From: Trametopsis cervina | Taxonomy: Eukaryota > Basidiomycota > Agaricomycetes > Polyporales > Irpicaceae | Reading direction: 5' to 3' | Assembly (NCBI GenBank): GCA_022385755.1 | Contig: MU278351.1 | Span: 808,638-872,637 of the forward strand | Length of the DNA stretch: 64,000 nt | Part shown: positions 24,101 through 37,008 of the stretch, one piece after another | Layout: each line of letters starts with the position of its first letter | How positions within the stretch are numbered: the first letter of the stretch is position 1 | Notes under the pieces: generated by a model | Databases searched by the model: none | Told to the model about the DNA's origin: nothing | The model's input: the letters and a program-made list of their open reading frames with translations, nothing else | Position numbers and translations under genes: made by a program

Positions 24101-25983
24101 TGAGATTTGGTCTGAAAGCGACCCAGATCCGATAACGATGCCTATGCCCATGTTCGCACTCGAACTCGGTACAGGTGCACCCACGGGCGAGTGCGCAGCA
24201 CCATTGGTGGGAATCTCTCCATTCCGTCCGCCGGCTAAGTTGGTGTTTACTGTCAAGTCCCCCTGGAGTCCTGAGGAGCGTTGCTTCTCTATTGGTCCTG
24301 AGTGTTCAAAGCGTGTTGAGGAAGCACCATGTCCTTGTATTGCACCTCCAGATCCGGCCGCCGCAGTCGGGGAGACCGCGTTCGTGTCTCGTCTGCGACG
24401 TCGCCTGACCTTCCCCCCGTCCGCACTGCCACTTATCGCCATGATTTCGACTTCCCTTTGAGCGTGAGATCCACGCTGACGTGAGCCGGGATTCTTGTCG
24501 GGGCCACGCCGTTTGGGTGCTGCATCATAACAGCAAGGACCGAGGGGGTCGACACCTGAGGAGGTAGCGGACGTAGGAGAAGTAACTGTCGGCGACGATG
24601 GTGGATTAGATGAGGAGGGTGTACCGGAAGTGTTTCCACTCGTGGTTGCTGTTTGTCGCCGAGAACAGTTGTGACAGACGGGTTTCGCCCCATCACATCT
24701 TATCTTGCGAGTACGACTGCAAGGAAAGATGTCAGTAAGATAATGGCGATAGCAAGTAGAGCAGGGCGAGCAGCAGTTAATGAGGGCCTTGCTAAGAAAC
24801 ATTCGAAGCTGCCATCATTGTTAGTGGCACCACGATCTGCGCTCTCTTTTCTTCCACTCTGGCAACCACTTGACCGCCCTTCCACCGTCCCTTCCACCGT
24901 CCGCTCTCTCGCCTGCCAACCGCCAAAGCTCTCGGCACTACTCCTTTAACCCCTACTTCAATCCCTTCTCATATCCTCCAGAAATGAATGCACACATAGA
25001 GGGGATGCTCACTGAGCTGACTAAAGAACACAAGGAACTTACCATTGCATACAGGCCACGTAGACTCTCGCACGCGGCTTGCCCTGCGTGGTCAACGGTT
25101 GGTCTGGAGCGAGCTCGATCTTGGGCTTCTCTCGGCGTTTCACGGGCAATGAGCGTGCGGCAGACGATGAGGCCACAGGACCCGAGCGATCTTCGACTTT
25201 GGTAGCGACAGGAGATAGCTGAGGACTAACGTCTAGTTGCGGGGAAAGAGATGTGCTCGAGTGGGAGTCGGCATACGAATGAGAGCCAGATTGTGGGAAT
25301 GATCGGTTGAAACCAGATGAGGACGGCTCGTTGGGATGAGAGCTGTAGAGCATGCTCGAGACCATCTGTGAGTGCGGATGGTGCTGGCGTGAATGGGAGT
25401 AGCTCGGACCAGGACTAGGGTTGGAGGGAACGATTGGAGAGATGGAAGGGTTCGAGGAATGGTCAGGTATGTGAGGATGGTGGTCGCGGTACGAAGCCTG
25501 GGAATGACTGCTGTGCCTGTCTTGATGGAAGTCTGTTTGATGATGGGCGTGATAATCGAACTGCGAATGTGGATGAGATGCGGCGACACTGGCAGAGAGG
25601 GGAAGCCTGAAGGTGTCAACGTTGTTCTCATCGGTTGGCGACGGCCCTCCGTAGGACCCGGGGGAGCCAGCACTAGGACCTGGCACGTACATGCTACGCG
25701 TGGGATCATGAAAGACGCCATTTAGCGATGGGAGTTGAACGGACATCTGCCCTCCGTAGCCTTGAGAAGAGGACCGGTTGGTGACAAAGGATGAGCGTCC
25801 AGAATAAGGCAAATCTGCAGATGAGCGGCGCTTGTACTGGTCATCCTCGGCGTGGTGTGAGTAGCCTTGGTCGTAGTCGGTGTGCTCGGATTGCACATGG
25901 AGGTTGTTGTGTGAGGCATCTTGGGCAGGCTGGTGTTGAAGGGTTGGAAGACCAACGGACATAAAGGAGCGATCGTCCGTCAT
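21123..25983 (-). CDS. Large Zn2Cys6 transcription factor with expanded zinc-cluster loop
   Basis: The start is taken at 25983 (MTDDRSFMSVGL), 10 codons inside a longer open frame. Exon 1 is a His/Ser/Pro-rich, probably disordered region ending RVYVACMQ. A 326-nt intron (24717-25042) splits the first zinc-cluster region, and splicing gives ACMQCRTRKIRCDGAKPVCH. The sixth cysteine follows only after a 43-residue Ser/Thr/Pro insertion, in PLGPCCYDAAPKRRGPDKNP. Exon 2 continues with another low-complexity linker. From 23492 on the fungal-specific TF domain is seen: FLFRSSNYWFAFINVPRFFA, ILAALACANFIRSSEQEAG, LVQASWLIAFFEISAHPL, ECRRVVWSAVTLVAGY, and PFFVFWFMSQV. The C-terminus RYRELRANIENACIVAGVP ends at TAG 21123-21125. 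About eight further introns are 50-180 nt. Targets are unknown. Confidence 0.85.
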
Positions 25984-28900
25984 ACCAAGAAGAGCAGCCG
26001 ATATCAACAACAAAGGGCTGCGAGGGCGACCTTAGCTCGGAAGACACTGAATTGGTTCCCTCAATATTGTTGTGTCAATAGCACCCGCTTGAGCTGTGGG
26101 TGCTTGTCAGTGGGTGCAATAACGAGATTGAGCGTTAATGAACTGACGTTGTGACGAAGGAGGCGAGCGTAGCGGGTCAGCTCGACATAGGTATGGCCAA
26201 GAGGGCACGCAGAGGTGGACTGGTGGTAGGTCTTCCGGACTGTCGTGGCTGAGGCGAAGATGCAGCGAGATAGGCCGAAGGCAGAATACAAGGGGATGCA
26301 GGCAGGGTCATATTTGAGAGCGGCACAGTTTACCTCGTCAAACCTGCTTGACCAAACAGTCGCCAGTACACCTTTCCTTTTTAGGATCAGGGACACCCGC
26401 ATACCAGACCCTCGGCTCGATCATACCTGATACGGAATACTAGGAATGAGCACGCTGCTCTCTCTTCGCCTCTGTTCGTAGTCCACTTACTCACCCCTGC
26501 CTTCCCTCGTCTCGGAGCTACACGAACCTCCCCTTCCTTCAACAGATTCCGCTGCAAGCTGGAGCGCCGCGCAGGCCTCTGCTTGCACCCTCCGCTCAGA
26601 TTCCCCCCAGCCGGCGGAAAGTGGGCGGTTTGATCGATTCAACCAATCAGCGTCGCGGAAGGGCCTGATCCAGTCACAGCGGATGAAGAGTTTCGCCGCG
26701 CCCGGCCTCATCATCGTCAGGCTGGCGGCATGCATATGGACGTCTATCGCGGTCGTGCCGGACCAGCACCAAATGCGCACTTTTCGGTATTTTGGCACTC
26801 CATCTTCTTTATCCTTCCGTATCAGTCTGTTGCTACCCTAACTAATGTGCTCATTATCCCCAACGTATCGCATAGGCACGCTATGTCTCGGAGTAATGCG
26901 TGGATCCTTCAGCGCATGGGCCTTGACGACATCGCGGGACCGTGTCCGTACGCGACATCACAACTCACCCGACTAGGTTTCGCTTCTGTGGAATCAGAGC
27001 TGGGCTTGTCGCAACCAGATCCATTGAAACTTGTTCTCCTCGCTCTCCTCGATCTTTGGGGGAGCATGTACGTAATTTCATTAACTTGCGTGCCTCAGGG
27101 CTGGCGCGACCCCGCCACAGCGCCCTCGCTCATCTCACGCAAGTCATCACCGGTGTGTCCCGCCTATGAATACCTTGGAGGCTGGTGCCGCCACGTCACG
27201 AGCGGTGAGATCCCGTCAGGTCATTGTCAGCAATTATTCACTGCTCAAAGTATTCTAACGAAGATGTTGGAAAGCTTATGGAGCATCGGGTGGTAGATTC
27301 AGGTGCCATTCTTGTGTGGTGCATCCTAGCGTCAATCCCCGGTAGCTCTGTCAGCGACCTTGAGAAATGTGCTTGTGGTGTGGCGAGCACGTACACGCCG
27401 CTCGACTATTTCTGGACTTTATCTTTCCTCTCGGTTAAGCTCTGGCTCGCCTGAGAGCTTACCCTCTTCTCTTTTCCCTCTCCTTTCCCCGCTCATTACG
27501 CTCTGATCAATGCCATGCCTTTGTTCATTATATGGGCCTCAGTAACATAAGTGGCCCCTATACTCCCTCGTGCCTTGCTTCCTACCTATGGAGTCGTGAG
27601 TGTCCGTCTTCGGACCCGTGGAACCCCCGGCTGACCGGAGATGTGCTGCGTACCCACCTTCAATAATGCTTCATTGGTTAAATCTGCCGCTCGATCCGAC
27701 TTCGTTCCATCTTTTACAGACACAGCTTCTATGATACTGTACTCAACTTGAACACACTCAGAATAACCGGCCGCACCACCTCGATATCGACCTGTTGCGT
27801 CAGCAATGAAATTGCGGGGGCGTCAGTGTTGGCCTTGCGGCCTTCACATGGTGCGCATCTTCCGGACGAATCTCCTTTGCCTTATTATTCATTTTTTTCA
27901 CTGAATCAGTGATATAAGACACATTCAGCCGTCGTAGCTTCCATGACTCGCGAGCTCCTCCGCTACTACAAATCCAAAATAATCCCGCACGTTTCAGTGC
28001 GACTTTGTTGTGCCACCTGAACAAGCAAAGCCGAGAACCGACGGCTCTTGTTTTATCAACGTCTATCGCGTTCTCCATTCTTGGAGAGGCACCGACACGC
28101 AAATCGTTATCGAGGGCTATCGCGATGCGCGCGGGGGATCGATGCCAGTGCCACACCAGATCGTCGAGGCACCTAGGCGACCGCGTGGACAGTAGTCGTG
28201 AGCTCCTCCGTCCACTTCGAGTTGGCTTCACCGCGCCGTCAATCTAGCCTAGGCCTCCGCCACTGGTGATTCGCCATGGATGATTCCCGCGAGGGCCTTG
28301 CAGTCAGCAGGCGGAGTTCCGTTAGCGGTGGCTCAAGCATAATCCCGCCCTAGATTTTCTTTTCGAAAACAGCATGGGAGTTGTACAGCCTCTGTGTTTT
28401 GATTTAAAACTCAGTGGTGGTGCCTCTGGCTCAGGTACCTTCCATAGCGCGAAATATGTGATAGCTACTGCGAGGGCTGGTGACCGTTCGCGTTGCGTAT
28501 AGAAAGGCTTTCAAGAAAGTGAGGAAATAAATGCTGATGAGTATGGACAACTGCCATATATTATGTTACGAGTTTGTGCATGCTGAAAACACCGGGTTGT
28601 GTTGCTGAGGGCCGTAGACAACCTACAGCTATCACAGAACATGCTAGTACCGTCTGTAGACCTGGCGAACTTGTGCATAGTTATGCTAAGTATAGCAAAT
28701 GTGAGCACGCTGGACGTCGGATTCAAAATGTCTACAGAAAATCTCGAATACGGAAAATCATTCGGGCTACGTTGTCTGACAAGCCGCGGCGGTGAATCGA
28801 GCGCCAGGTTTCAGCCGTTTGTGATAGGGATGAAGTCGTAGTGAGACCATCTTATGCGGTGTACCGTACGTCTGGGCATGTATCCGCGACATATCTTGCA

Positions 28901-31213
28901 CCAGCGGATAAGTGCCGTATCATGTGTGGCCTGCGACGCAGTGGTGCATTTTGTTAGTGAGTTTCATCGAATCTAACCGCCAAGGAGAGGCCTGTAATCG
29001 CTACAATTGAATATCAGGTGGAGGTATGGTGGAACATAAACCGGTTGAGAACGTCAAAGTATGCCGCCTTATGCTATGTCGTGATATCAGCTGGAGTAAA
29101 GGCCGTCAAGGTTTTGCGACCGGAGAAAACGCCGTCGCCCTTGCGGGATTGTATGGATCGAGGTCAATTACAAGTTACCGCAACACCGGACCTGGTGCCG
29201 AGTAAAATGAATTTTGATCCGCATCAGGCTAAAAGAATTTGACTCAGACGCTGCTGCTGTTCTCTCATCATGGCCAGCAAGACTCTATTCAGCTATCACA
29301 TACTCCGTATGTCAACTTACACTTGCACGCCAGCTGATTCTACATATGTTTTCGTTTAATGGTTGACCGTCGCTCCCCTGGAAGTCGGCTTGCTGTGCCC
29401 CAGCTGGCATCCATACAAGCCACATGGCCGACATCCCCTCGCTTGTTCTCAGCAAAGACACATTGAAGGCAGGGAAGGTCAGCTGCGCGCGCTGATATTC
29501 TAAGTTTCGTATTGAGATGCGAGGGAAACATGTGCTTATATATCTAACACGGCGATAGAGCTTGCTCAGTAGGTGCTCGCACATGTCCACTTGGCGGTGC
29601 AAAAAAGAACAAGCTTGCCTCGAGCTTGATAAGAATCTAGCGCGGTATTCAACTAATTGGGCACAATGGCAAGAGTTTGTCATACATCTGGCCAACCAGA
29701 GCGAATCAGCCCAAAGTTTTCACTGATGTGGCTTACACAGATGCTGAACATGCTTCCCTAGGCTTGTCAAGTTGCCGTCACTTGAGCGCGATATCACTTA
29801 CTAGCTATTAAGGGTCCTGCTACTCAAATCCAGATCGGGAACAAGCTACGGTACCAGCCGGAGGAGACGTGCGGCGTTTGGGAGCTGCACATTCCTTAAT
29901 GAACACAATGAGTGTGAGTCCTTCTTCAGGTTTATGTAGTTTGATTTACTCATCCTCAGGTCAATGTACACTTCGTCAGGCTATCATGCCTCCGGTTGTC
30001 AAACAGACCACACGTATTTGAATATCTCTCGTCGTTCGTATACTCGAAAGTGTCGCGCAGGTTGTCATCCGATGTTCCTCCGAGTAACCCAAGGCGGCGA
30101 CGCGTTACTGTGCTCCTTACCCCAACAGAACCATGACTATGTACCGCCACAGTAAGACATCAAGCTCACTTTGCGCTTGCTCCGAGCAGTGAACACCATA
30201 CACTCCAAGTGCGGTGGATCGCCTCAATCTACCATCTACGGGTGGTATCGGTCCGCATCTGTCTTGCTTTCAATTGTCTGGCTCCAAGATAGGTTGGCAC
30301 GATGGCTGGGCTTGCAGTGCAACGTTCAAATCACGGCTCTCCTGCGTGCTTTTAATGAAATGTGATGCCTATTCCATCACGGGTTGGACTTGGGCTGCCC
30401 TTGTGACCGTCAGACGGTAAGCATGCATGCATACTGGCGCCTTATTCCGCTCTCACTCGATGCATCTACTCTATGCGCCCATTTACAGACTTCGTTCATC
30501 ATAACGACTGAACATGTACGATGCACAGCCAGCCAGCGCCGAAACTGCTGTACAGAGGTCCTGATCAATCGGTGATTCTCATAACATAGCGGTTTCTATG
30601 CAAGTTGCACCCAATCAACCGCTGAAACTAGCCTTTGCTGCTTGCTGTTGGCTTCAGCCAAGGTTCCTCATTGTAAGCCCCAAGTCTTTGGGCTTATGAG
30701 CACGGGGATATTTCAGAGGTTGATGCGCATGGTATGGCTCAGCTGCTTGGGATCTGCAGTGGATCGTGTTCGCTCACACGGCTTTGTTGCTCCTCCAGGA
30801 TCTACCTTATTATGTTATATCAAAACACCCCAATCACATGTCAAACCCGCAGCCGGATCAGTAATGGCAGTAGCTGTTGTCGCCAATCTTGTCCTCAGCT
30901 GCCAATTTGCTGAGAATAAACACTCAACACACATGGCTCATCTCGTAGGCGAGGGCCGAATCCATGTGTACCGTCGTCGCATGACCTCCAAATACTGTGC
31001 AACCGTCATTTATATCCCGACTTCGCTGCGTTCTCCTGTCCTAGCCCTCGGCCTCCTGGCGGGTATGATCTATATTTAAGAGCGAGTCTGCTCTGTCGAC
31101 TCGCTCAGCGGACGCCGTACGTGCAGTCTCGCCAGCAGGTCGCATCTTCCAGCGGTGTAGCCAGCCTCGCTCGCCCTTTTCTTGCTTCGCGAAAGTCAAG
31201 ATCACAAACAACC
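25984..31213. other. 5.2-kb gene-poor region
   Basis: This is the longest stretch without a supported gene. It lies between the starts of two divergent genes (the large Zn2Cys6 regulator and the lipase), so it contains at least two promoters. The open frames present (for example 26730-27296 +, 27800-28231 -, 29312-29695 -, 30642-31079 +) lack recognisable motifs and convincing introns. I saw no terminal inverted repeats, reverse transcriptase, transposase or RNA gene. A plus-strand ATG at 26884 opens a 60-codon frame that could be a small or upstream ORF, but I cannot support it. Confidence 0.4.
31071..31080 (+). promoter_or_regulatory. TATA-like element of the lipase gene
   Basis: The sequence tatatttaag lies about 135 nt upstream of the lipase ATG and is the only strong TATA match close to that start. 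The spacing would leave a 5' leader of roughly 100 nt. Assignment is by position and consensus only. Confidence 0.5.
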
Positions 31214-32435
31214 ATGCGTTTTCTCAGCTCGCTTGTGTTTCCCTTGATCTTCTCTGGCCTCGCATGGGCTGCTGCGGTGCCTGCGGAGCTCCATACGGAG
31301 CCGGCAGTAGCTATCGCTGCACGACAGGGTGTAACCACCTTATCGCAGGCCGCTCTTTCAGCGATCACGCCGTACGTACAGTTCGCTCGAGCGGCGTACT
31401 GCCCCACCAGCAAGATCGCGGGATGGAGCTGCGGAGGTAATGTCACTTACATGATGTCTCTTGAAATAATGACTTATTGTTGGTTGCAGAGGCTTGTTCA
31501 GCTTTGCCTGGTTTTCAGGTTACGTTGAGCGGTGGTGACGGGAACGACGTGCAAGTGTGTACGTAACAATGTCTCATGCAAGCCTCGATGGGAGCTCATC
31601 CGCGTTTCCAGACTTCGTCGGTTACTGGCCCTCACAGAACGCTATTGTCGTAGCTCATGAAGGGACAGACCCGACCCAGTTGTGAGTCGATACAGCCGTG
31701 CTCACGTTCATGTTCTAACGTAAACTATGTAGCTTGTCTGATCTCACAGACGTGGATCTAGTCCTGCAAAACTTCGACAAGACTCTGTTCCCAGGCATTG
31801 ACCCCGCGGCACAGGCACATGGTGGTTTCCTTGGCGAGCACAGTCTGACCGCGCCCACTATCCTCGCAGAAGTGAAACGCCTCATTTCGGCCAAGGGTGC
31901 TAAAACAGTCATCACCGTACGTCTGATGCGCTCGAGCTTTGTACGTCTCAACTTACGACACGATTGAAGGTTGGCCATTCGCTCGGCGGTGCTCTGGCTG
32001 AACTCGACTCGCTGTTCCTCACGCTGAATCTGCCGTCAAGCATTCACATTAAAGCTGTGACTTTCGGCACGCCGCGCGTTGGAAACCCTGCCTACGCGGC
32101 CTTCTTTGATTCACACGTACGTACACTCTCAATTGATTTGTTGATGTCTATTCTAACTCATTTCCATACTCGCCACGTAGGTCTCTGATTTTGAACGGGT
32201 CAATCACCAGAGCGATCCCATTCCCATCGTCCCTGGACGGTTTTTGGGCTTCTCACATGTCCACGGCGAGATACATATCGTCAAGGATGGTGACGCGGTT
32301 GCGTGTCCGGGCGACGACGATGCAACGGACTCTCAGTGCACGATCTCCACTGTGCCCAACATTGTCGTTAGCAACCTCGTCGACCACCTCGGGCCCTACA
32401 ACGGCGTCTGGATTGGAACCATATTCTGTACTTAA
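31214..32435 (+). CDS. Secreted class-3 lipase (alpha/beta hydrolase)
   Basis: The protein begins with a clear signal peptide, MRFLSSLVFPLIFSGLAWA, and is therefore likely secreted to act on acylglycerols or other esters. Six exons join cleanly, with introns near 31437-31489, 31559-31611, 31682-31732, 31917-31969 and 32117-32180. The joined core reads SCGEACSALPGFQVTLSGG, VYFVGYWPSQNAIVVAHEGT and then VGHSLGGALAE, where the Ser of GHSLGG is the nucleophile. KAVTFGTPRVGNPAYAAFF and FERVNHQSDPIPIVP follow, supplying the likely catalytic Asp, then SHVHGEIHIV with the likely His. Paired cysteines near the C-terminus (VACPG, SQCTI, IFCT) suggest disulphides. The size, about 300 residues, fits the fungal Lipase_3 family. 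A TATA-like element lies upstream. No defect was seen. Confidence 0.93.
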
Positions 32436-33159
32436 AGGGGTTTAGGATTCACGGCTTGTACCATTTTGTAGGGGCTGTGTCGTGCATCGTGCACTGTATT
32501 CGTGGATTTAACATTAACATCGACTCGCGATGTCATTTCTTGTCGTTTGTATTCTATGTCATTATTGATGAATTCAGTCTCGTCTCTGAGGACACGAAGG
32601 TCCTAAGTATCGGGAGGATTGGACAGGCAAGCACTGCGTTGTTGGCAGCACGAGCCTCATTAATCACACGACTCAGTGTGCACCGGACTTAACTCAGCTT
32701 GCGCCCAGTAGCTTGCTCCAAGTCAGCACCGCCAGCGGAACACCTGCAGCGATGTAACAGAGACAGCGAAAATGCTTGATGTAAGATTACATTGAACAGA
32801 AGTACACCTAGCATGCTATGAACGTAAGCGGGAGTCCTATGAGCTAGTGCGAGTCCGTATGCTGTCCTAGGTATAAAGGTATCTGGACTTGAAAGCGACG
32901 TGCGAACGGGCTCCTTGCGTGGCTCCCTAGAACTGCCTAAAGCGACACCAAGGACAGAGATTATGCATAAGATCTATGTTAGAAAGCGTTATGGATCATC
33001 AGGTGGGTTATGCTGGGAAAGCAGGTAGGTATTGGTCGATGCGATGAAGGGGTACTGATGAAGGGATAAATAGCACTGCAACGTGTTGGGGGCGTAAGCA
33101 TGGGTGATCAGCCTATGAACCGGACAAGCGATAGGAGAATAGTTGCAGTAGAGCGAAGA
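32436..33159. other. Convergent intergenic, no gene seen
   Basis: This 724-nt stretch holds the 3' flanks of the lipase (+) and the large F-box-like gene (-). No supported coding frame or repeat was seen. Confidence 0.5.
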
Positions 33160-36100
33160 TCAGACGTCGAATTTCCGTCGTTTCGTCGGACGCGATGTAC
33201 GTTCCTGGTATTCATCCTCATCGCCTGAGCTGTAATCCTCATCGGGGAACTCGGCACCATACAACTGCTGACGCTTCTCCCTGTCGGACTTTCGCAGACG
33301 CGTGAGGGCGGCAGCAAGACTCCTGTAGAATTCACTCTGAGAAAGAGGAACGTTAATATTGGGGCCGAAGCAGTCGAGACCATTAATGTGCACCTTAAGT
33401 ACCCTGATTTTGGATCCTGGTGGGGCCGCAGCATGTATACTTTTCTTTTTCTCCTTGTACTACGAGACAATCTTAGCCACTATCAGGTGGGTTTGGGATG
33501 CACTCGACATACCTTTCTTTGCTCCTCTTTTAACACGAGTGCCAAATTCTTGATCCACTTCTGCAGATTTGATTCTACCTTCCGCTTCTTCGCGACGGTC
33601 TTCACTGTATCGCGGAGCAACGCATCTTCGCATTCATCAGCAATCATGTCATCGTCGCTATCTGGCACAATGTAGCTGATGCTAGACGATCCGGCACTTC
33701 TTCTAGAACGCCTCCGGTCGCTGGAAGAAGGTCCAGGTCCAGCAGGAGCAGCTACAGCTGTGGGCGCTGGGCTCGTTTCGGTCTTCACAGTGTACTCGGG
33801 CACCATTTTTACCTTGATACGTGGACGCCTTCTGATCCTGTTCCGGACGACAGTACCATTCAGCTCATCGGCCGAGAGGTAGTCTTCTTCGCTGAAGTAG
33901 AACTCGGTACCATATTCGATTTCATCGAACAATTGATGCGGCTAAAATATCACAATGAACATAGGCTCGTGTCAAAGATGCAGACTTTCTCTCATACCGG
34001 CGCACGACCAAGTCTGGCCAACAACTTGAATAGTTTCAGTGTTATTGGCACTCGGTATTCCTGATGCCACGCTTCTCCATAGTTCAAGTAAGGCTGAACA
34101 ACCTGAGCGCACATCACTGTCAACGTAGGCGTCAGAAACTTTCATATAGGGATACACACCGTGGGACTACCGTTGAGAGTGCAATGAAGTAGAACCACAG
34201 CTGAGGGACCACTGCGAAGGCCATAATGAGTGCGAACCCACTTGCCCACATGAAGGGGATCTGGTATTTGTTCGTTCAATGAGCTGACCAAACAACACAG
34301 CGATGAATAGGACTGACCGGGAGGATACTGCATTTTAGCTGAGTTGTCATAGTTCGTTGCGAACTGTTCATAGAATCGACGACGACCCCGCGATGGGGCA
34401 GCTTCATCTTTGCGGATCATGGCAGACAACGAATCCTGTCCCACTTGACCCTAAAACGAACAAACAATAAGCTAGAGACGGGTGCCCCGGCTAGTCACAC
34501 CTACTAGGTCATCGTCATCTTCCTCGTCTTCATTCTTCATAACCGTGTCTTTGTCTTCTGAGGACACTGAGCTGGTACCAGCCTCGGTAACCTGATTCTG
34601 CGCCTGCGAAGGAGCCGAGGCAGTGGTGGAGTTCTCGGACGTAGATGGGCCCATTGGATCGCCAAACAAGACCCTCGGCGATGCGAGATCACGACACAGA
34701 GGCGCTTCATACGCCTGGCAAGCCTCCTCGTCTCCCCACGGCGGAAGATCATCCACGGCCAGCTTATACTTCTGCATGATGCGCAATCGAATCGCTTCGT
34801 CGAGGACCGGATAGAGCTCAACCAGCCTTTTCAACATCTTCCCCTTGCACCCAATCTCGAGGCATCGATAAGCTAGCTCCTTTACCAACTCTTCAATTGC
34901 TCTGCTTGACATGCTGAGGGCCAAACGTCCGTACTCGATAATTCCTGAGAACCTTTCAGGAACGAACTTGCTAGAAAGAACGTCAAGCAAATCGCGCCTT
35001 TCCACTGGAGGAAGCCCAATGCTCTCGATCTTCTCCCGACATTTCTCTACAAAAATGGCGTGGGTAGGGTCAATTGGAATGTTTATACCAGTGGTTGTTG
35101 TTTCGCAGATGAAAACCTGCAGGAGAAGGACATTGCGGACAGTGGGATCGCTGGAAGGGAAATCCCTATATAAGTCCCTGAGACTGTTGCATATCGAGAC
35201 AGTTGCAACCGATCGAGTGTTTGCGAAAGTCTAGAGCAGCGATCAGAAACTGAGAGACATACATTTCGTCAAGCACACCTTAATCAAAGTCTCTACAACG
35301 GTACTAGAAAAAAAATGTAAGCAAGAGGGACATGAGACTGATCATCCATACTTACCAGAGTTCGAAGCGGAGAAAGCCTTCTTTGTCGAGCCTCTTCAGC
35401 GCATTATACGCCTGCTCATTAAGTTTGGCTTCCATGCATATCTCGGCTGCTACGGTACGGCTCAAGAACATCCTACACAAAGAAGCGGCAGACTGTCAGT
35501 GACCGGTAGTGACAGAATCCAAGCGATCCTAAACATACCGTGGGTCCAGCCTGGAGAGTTCTTTCACGTTCCTTACTATCTCATCCGCCCGCCCTTCGAA
35601 AGGGATGGCAGGCTTCTCAAACATCTTGCGGAAAACGAAATTTCGATACTAAATCCCTCCCGTGAGTGTGATTGTCCGTGATGGCTGAAGCGCCAAAAAA
35701 TTACCTTATGATCCATAGTGAATCCGTTAGCGCGAGCATAAGGCAGTAGGCGAGGTTCGATCGCCAGCACCAGAGGGAAGTTTGCCATCATTATGTCCTA
35801 TACAGAGCGAGTTCTGTATTATTAACCAAGACAGTGGATAGTAGTGTTATTGCACACCTTATGACAGAAGGGAATGAACTATATGCGCTAGTTAGATGGC
35901 CCCATACACCAATCCCGCAACCACGCACCTTGTACTTCTCAAGAACGTCCCTCACAGTTTCCCACTTTATGAGACGCTGCTCTGTAGGGAAGCGGCTCTC
36001 CTTGATGACAGCATCTACCGTTGACCCGTCATCATCTCCTTTGCCGAGGGGTATAGACCCGAACCGCTTGATGGCCACAGCTTGGAAATGGGTGAAAACA

Positions 36101-36495
36101 GACAAGTCCATCGAACGGACCCAAGACGTCTTGATGAATGGTACTTGTGCAGTGTGGTAATAATGGTGCATGGCACACTGTACGAAGTATCTGGAGAGGT
36201 GAGCGCCGGATGATAGGAGGGTCTAGAATGATGTACGCTCAGAAGGGACGAGATCCATGAGTACAGAGACAATCGGAGTAGAACGTACGTTAATGACATC
36301 TTCATTCATGAGTCTCCCCCTCCCCAGAGCCCAGTAAAGTGCTTGAATCTTGCCATATCGCGAGATGAAGTACCAGGCGCGGACGTAGGGATCTCGAGTG
36401 AATGCATACAATCGTTTTGATGCGAGACTGAGGTTTGTAGGGTCGTCAAGTTCATTAAGAATTAACTGTAAGACCTCGTCTGTTAATGGGGACAT
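33160..36495 (-). CDS. Large F-box-like protein, helical repeat body
   Basis: ATG 36493-36495 is chosen because it places MSPLTDEVLQLILNELDDP at the extreme N-terminus, an F-box-like helix followed by NLSLASKRLYAFTRDPYVRA. The body is assembled from many short exons and is largely alpha-helical. Visible pieces include FTHFQAVAIKRFGSIPLGKG, FPLVLAIEPRLLPYARANGF, LSRTVAAEICMEAKLNEQAY, RFSGIIEYGRLALSMSSRAI and YRCLEIGCKGKMLKRLVELY. An acidic Ser-rich linker (KNEDEEDDDDLVG) and a basic RRRPRIKVK segment follow, and the C-terminus PTKRRKFDV resembles a nuclear-localisation signal (stop 33160-33162). F-box proteins link substrates to SCF ubiquitin ligases. Whether this N-terminus binds Skp1 is untested, and I do not recognise the rest as a named family. 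Confidence 0.72.
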
Positions 36496-37008
36496 AATAA
36501 CAGGCGGATGGTAAGAGCAGGTCCGTGGCGCAGCATGACCCACAAATGGAGCGAGAAGCGAATCGTGTAAGAACCGTGTGGCCACATAAGATTCTAGAAG
36601 GTATTACTGACCACAAAGACGGTCCATCACCTGGATTCCTGGTGCCGGGCTTGGGGTCGTGAACGTCGTGGCGGAGAGTGGGCAGCGTAGGCCACTGGCG
36701 GAGGGTGATGGTGGTTGAGTGACGGTAGTCCGGAGAAGAGCGCCGGAGCGGAGGACGACCCGGGGCTCAGATCAGCATGCCCCAAGGTGACTCCCGATCG
36801 AATCGAGCGCCAAGAAAGGAAAGTCCAGGACGGCGTGGCGGCGCGCAGATCACACTTCAATCTAAATAAGCATAGGTTTGGGACGTCAGATAACCACTGA
36901 GCTAATTATCTACCAGCTATTTGCTATGGAAGGTAAGAACATGGACTCCTGGCTACACTTTCTGCACGGTAGGATATCCTCGTTGCTCCCACAACGCGGG
37001 CAGCAAGT
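36496..37008. other. Intergenic, no gene seen
   Basis: This stretch is the promoter side of the F-box-like gene and the 3' flank of the NDUFAF6-like gene. Short open frames on both strands have no support. Confidence 0.5.

Noticed and set aside
26730..27296. 188-codon plus-strand ORF
   Set aside because: No recognisable domain, and the apparent introns would be about 30 nt, too short for this genome.
27800..28231. 143-codon minus-strand ORF
   Set aside because: Arg-rich shadow-like composition, no motif, no flanking exon.
30642..31079. 145-codon plus-strand ORF upstream of the lipase
   Set aside because: No motif; it covers the position of the lipase promoter including the TATA-like element.
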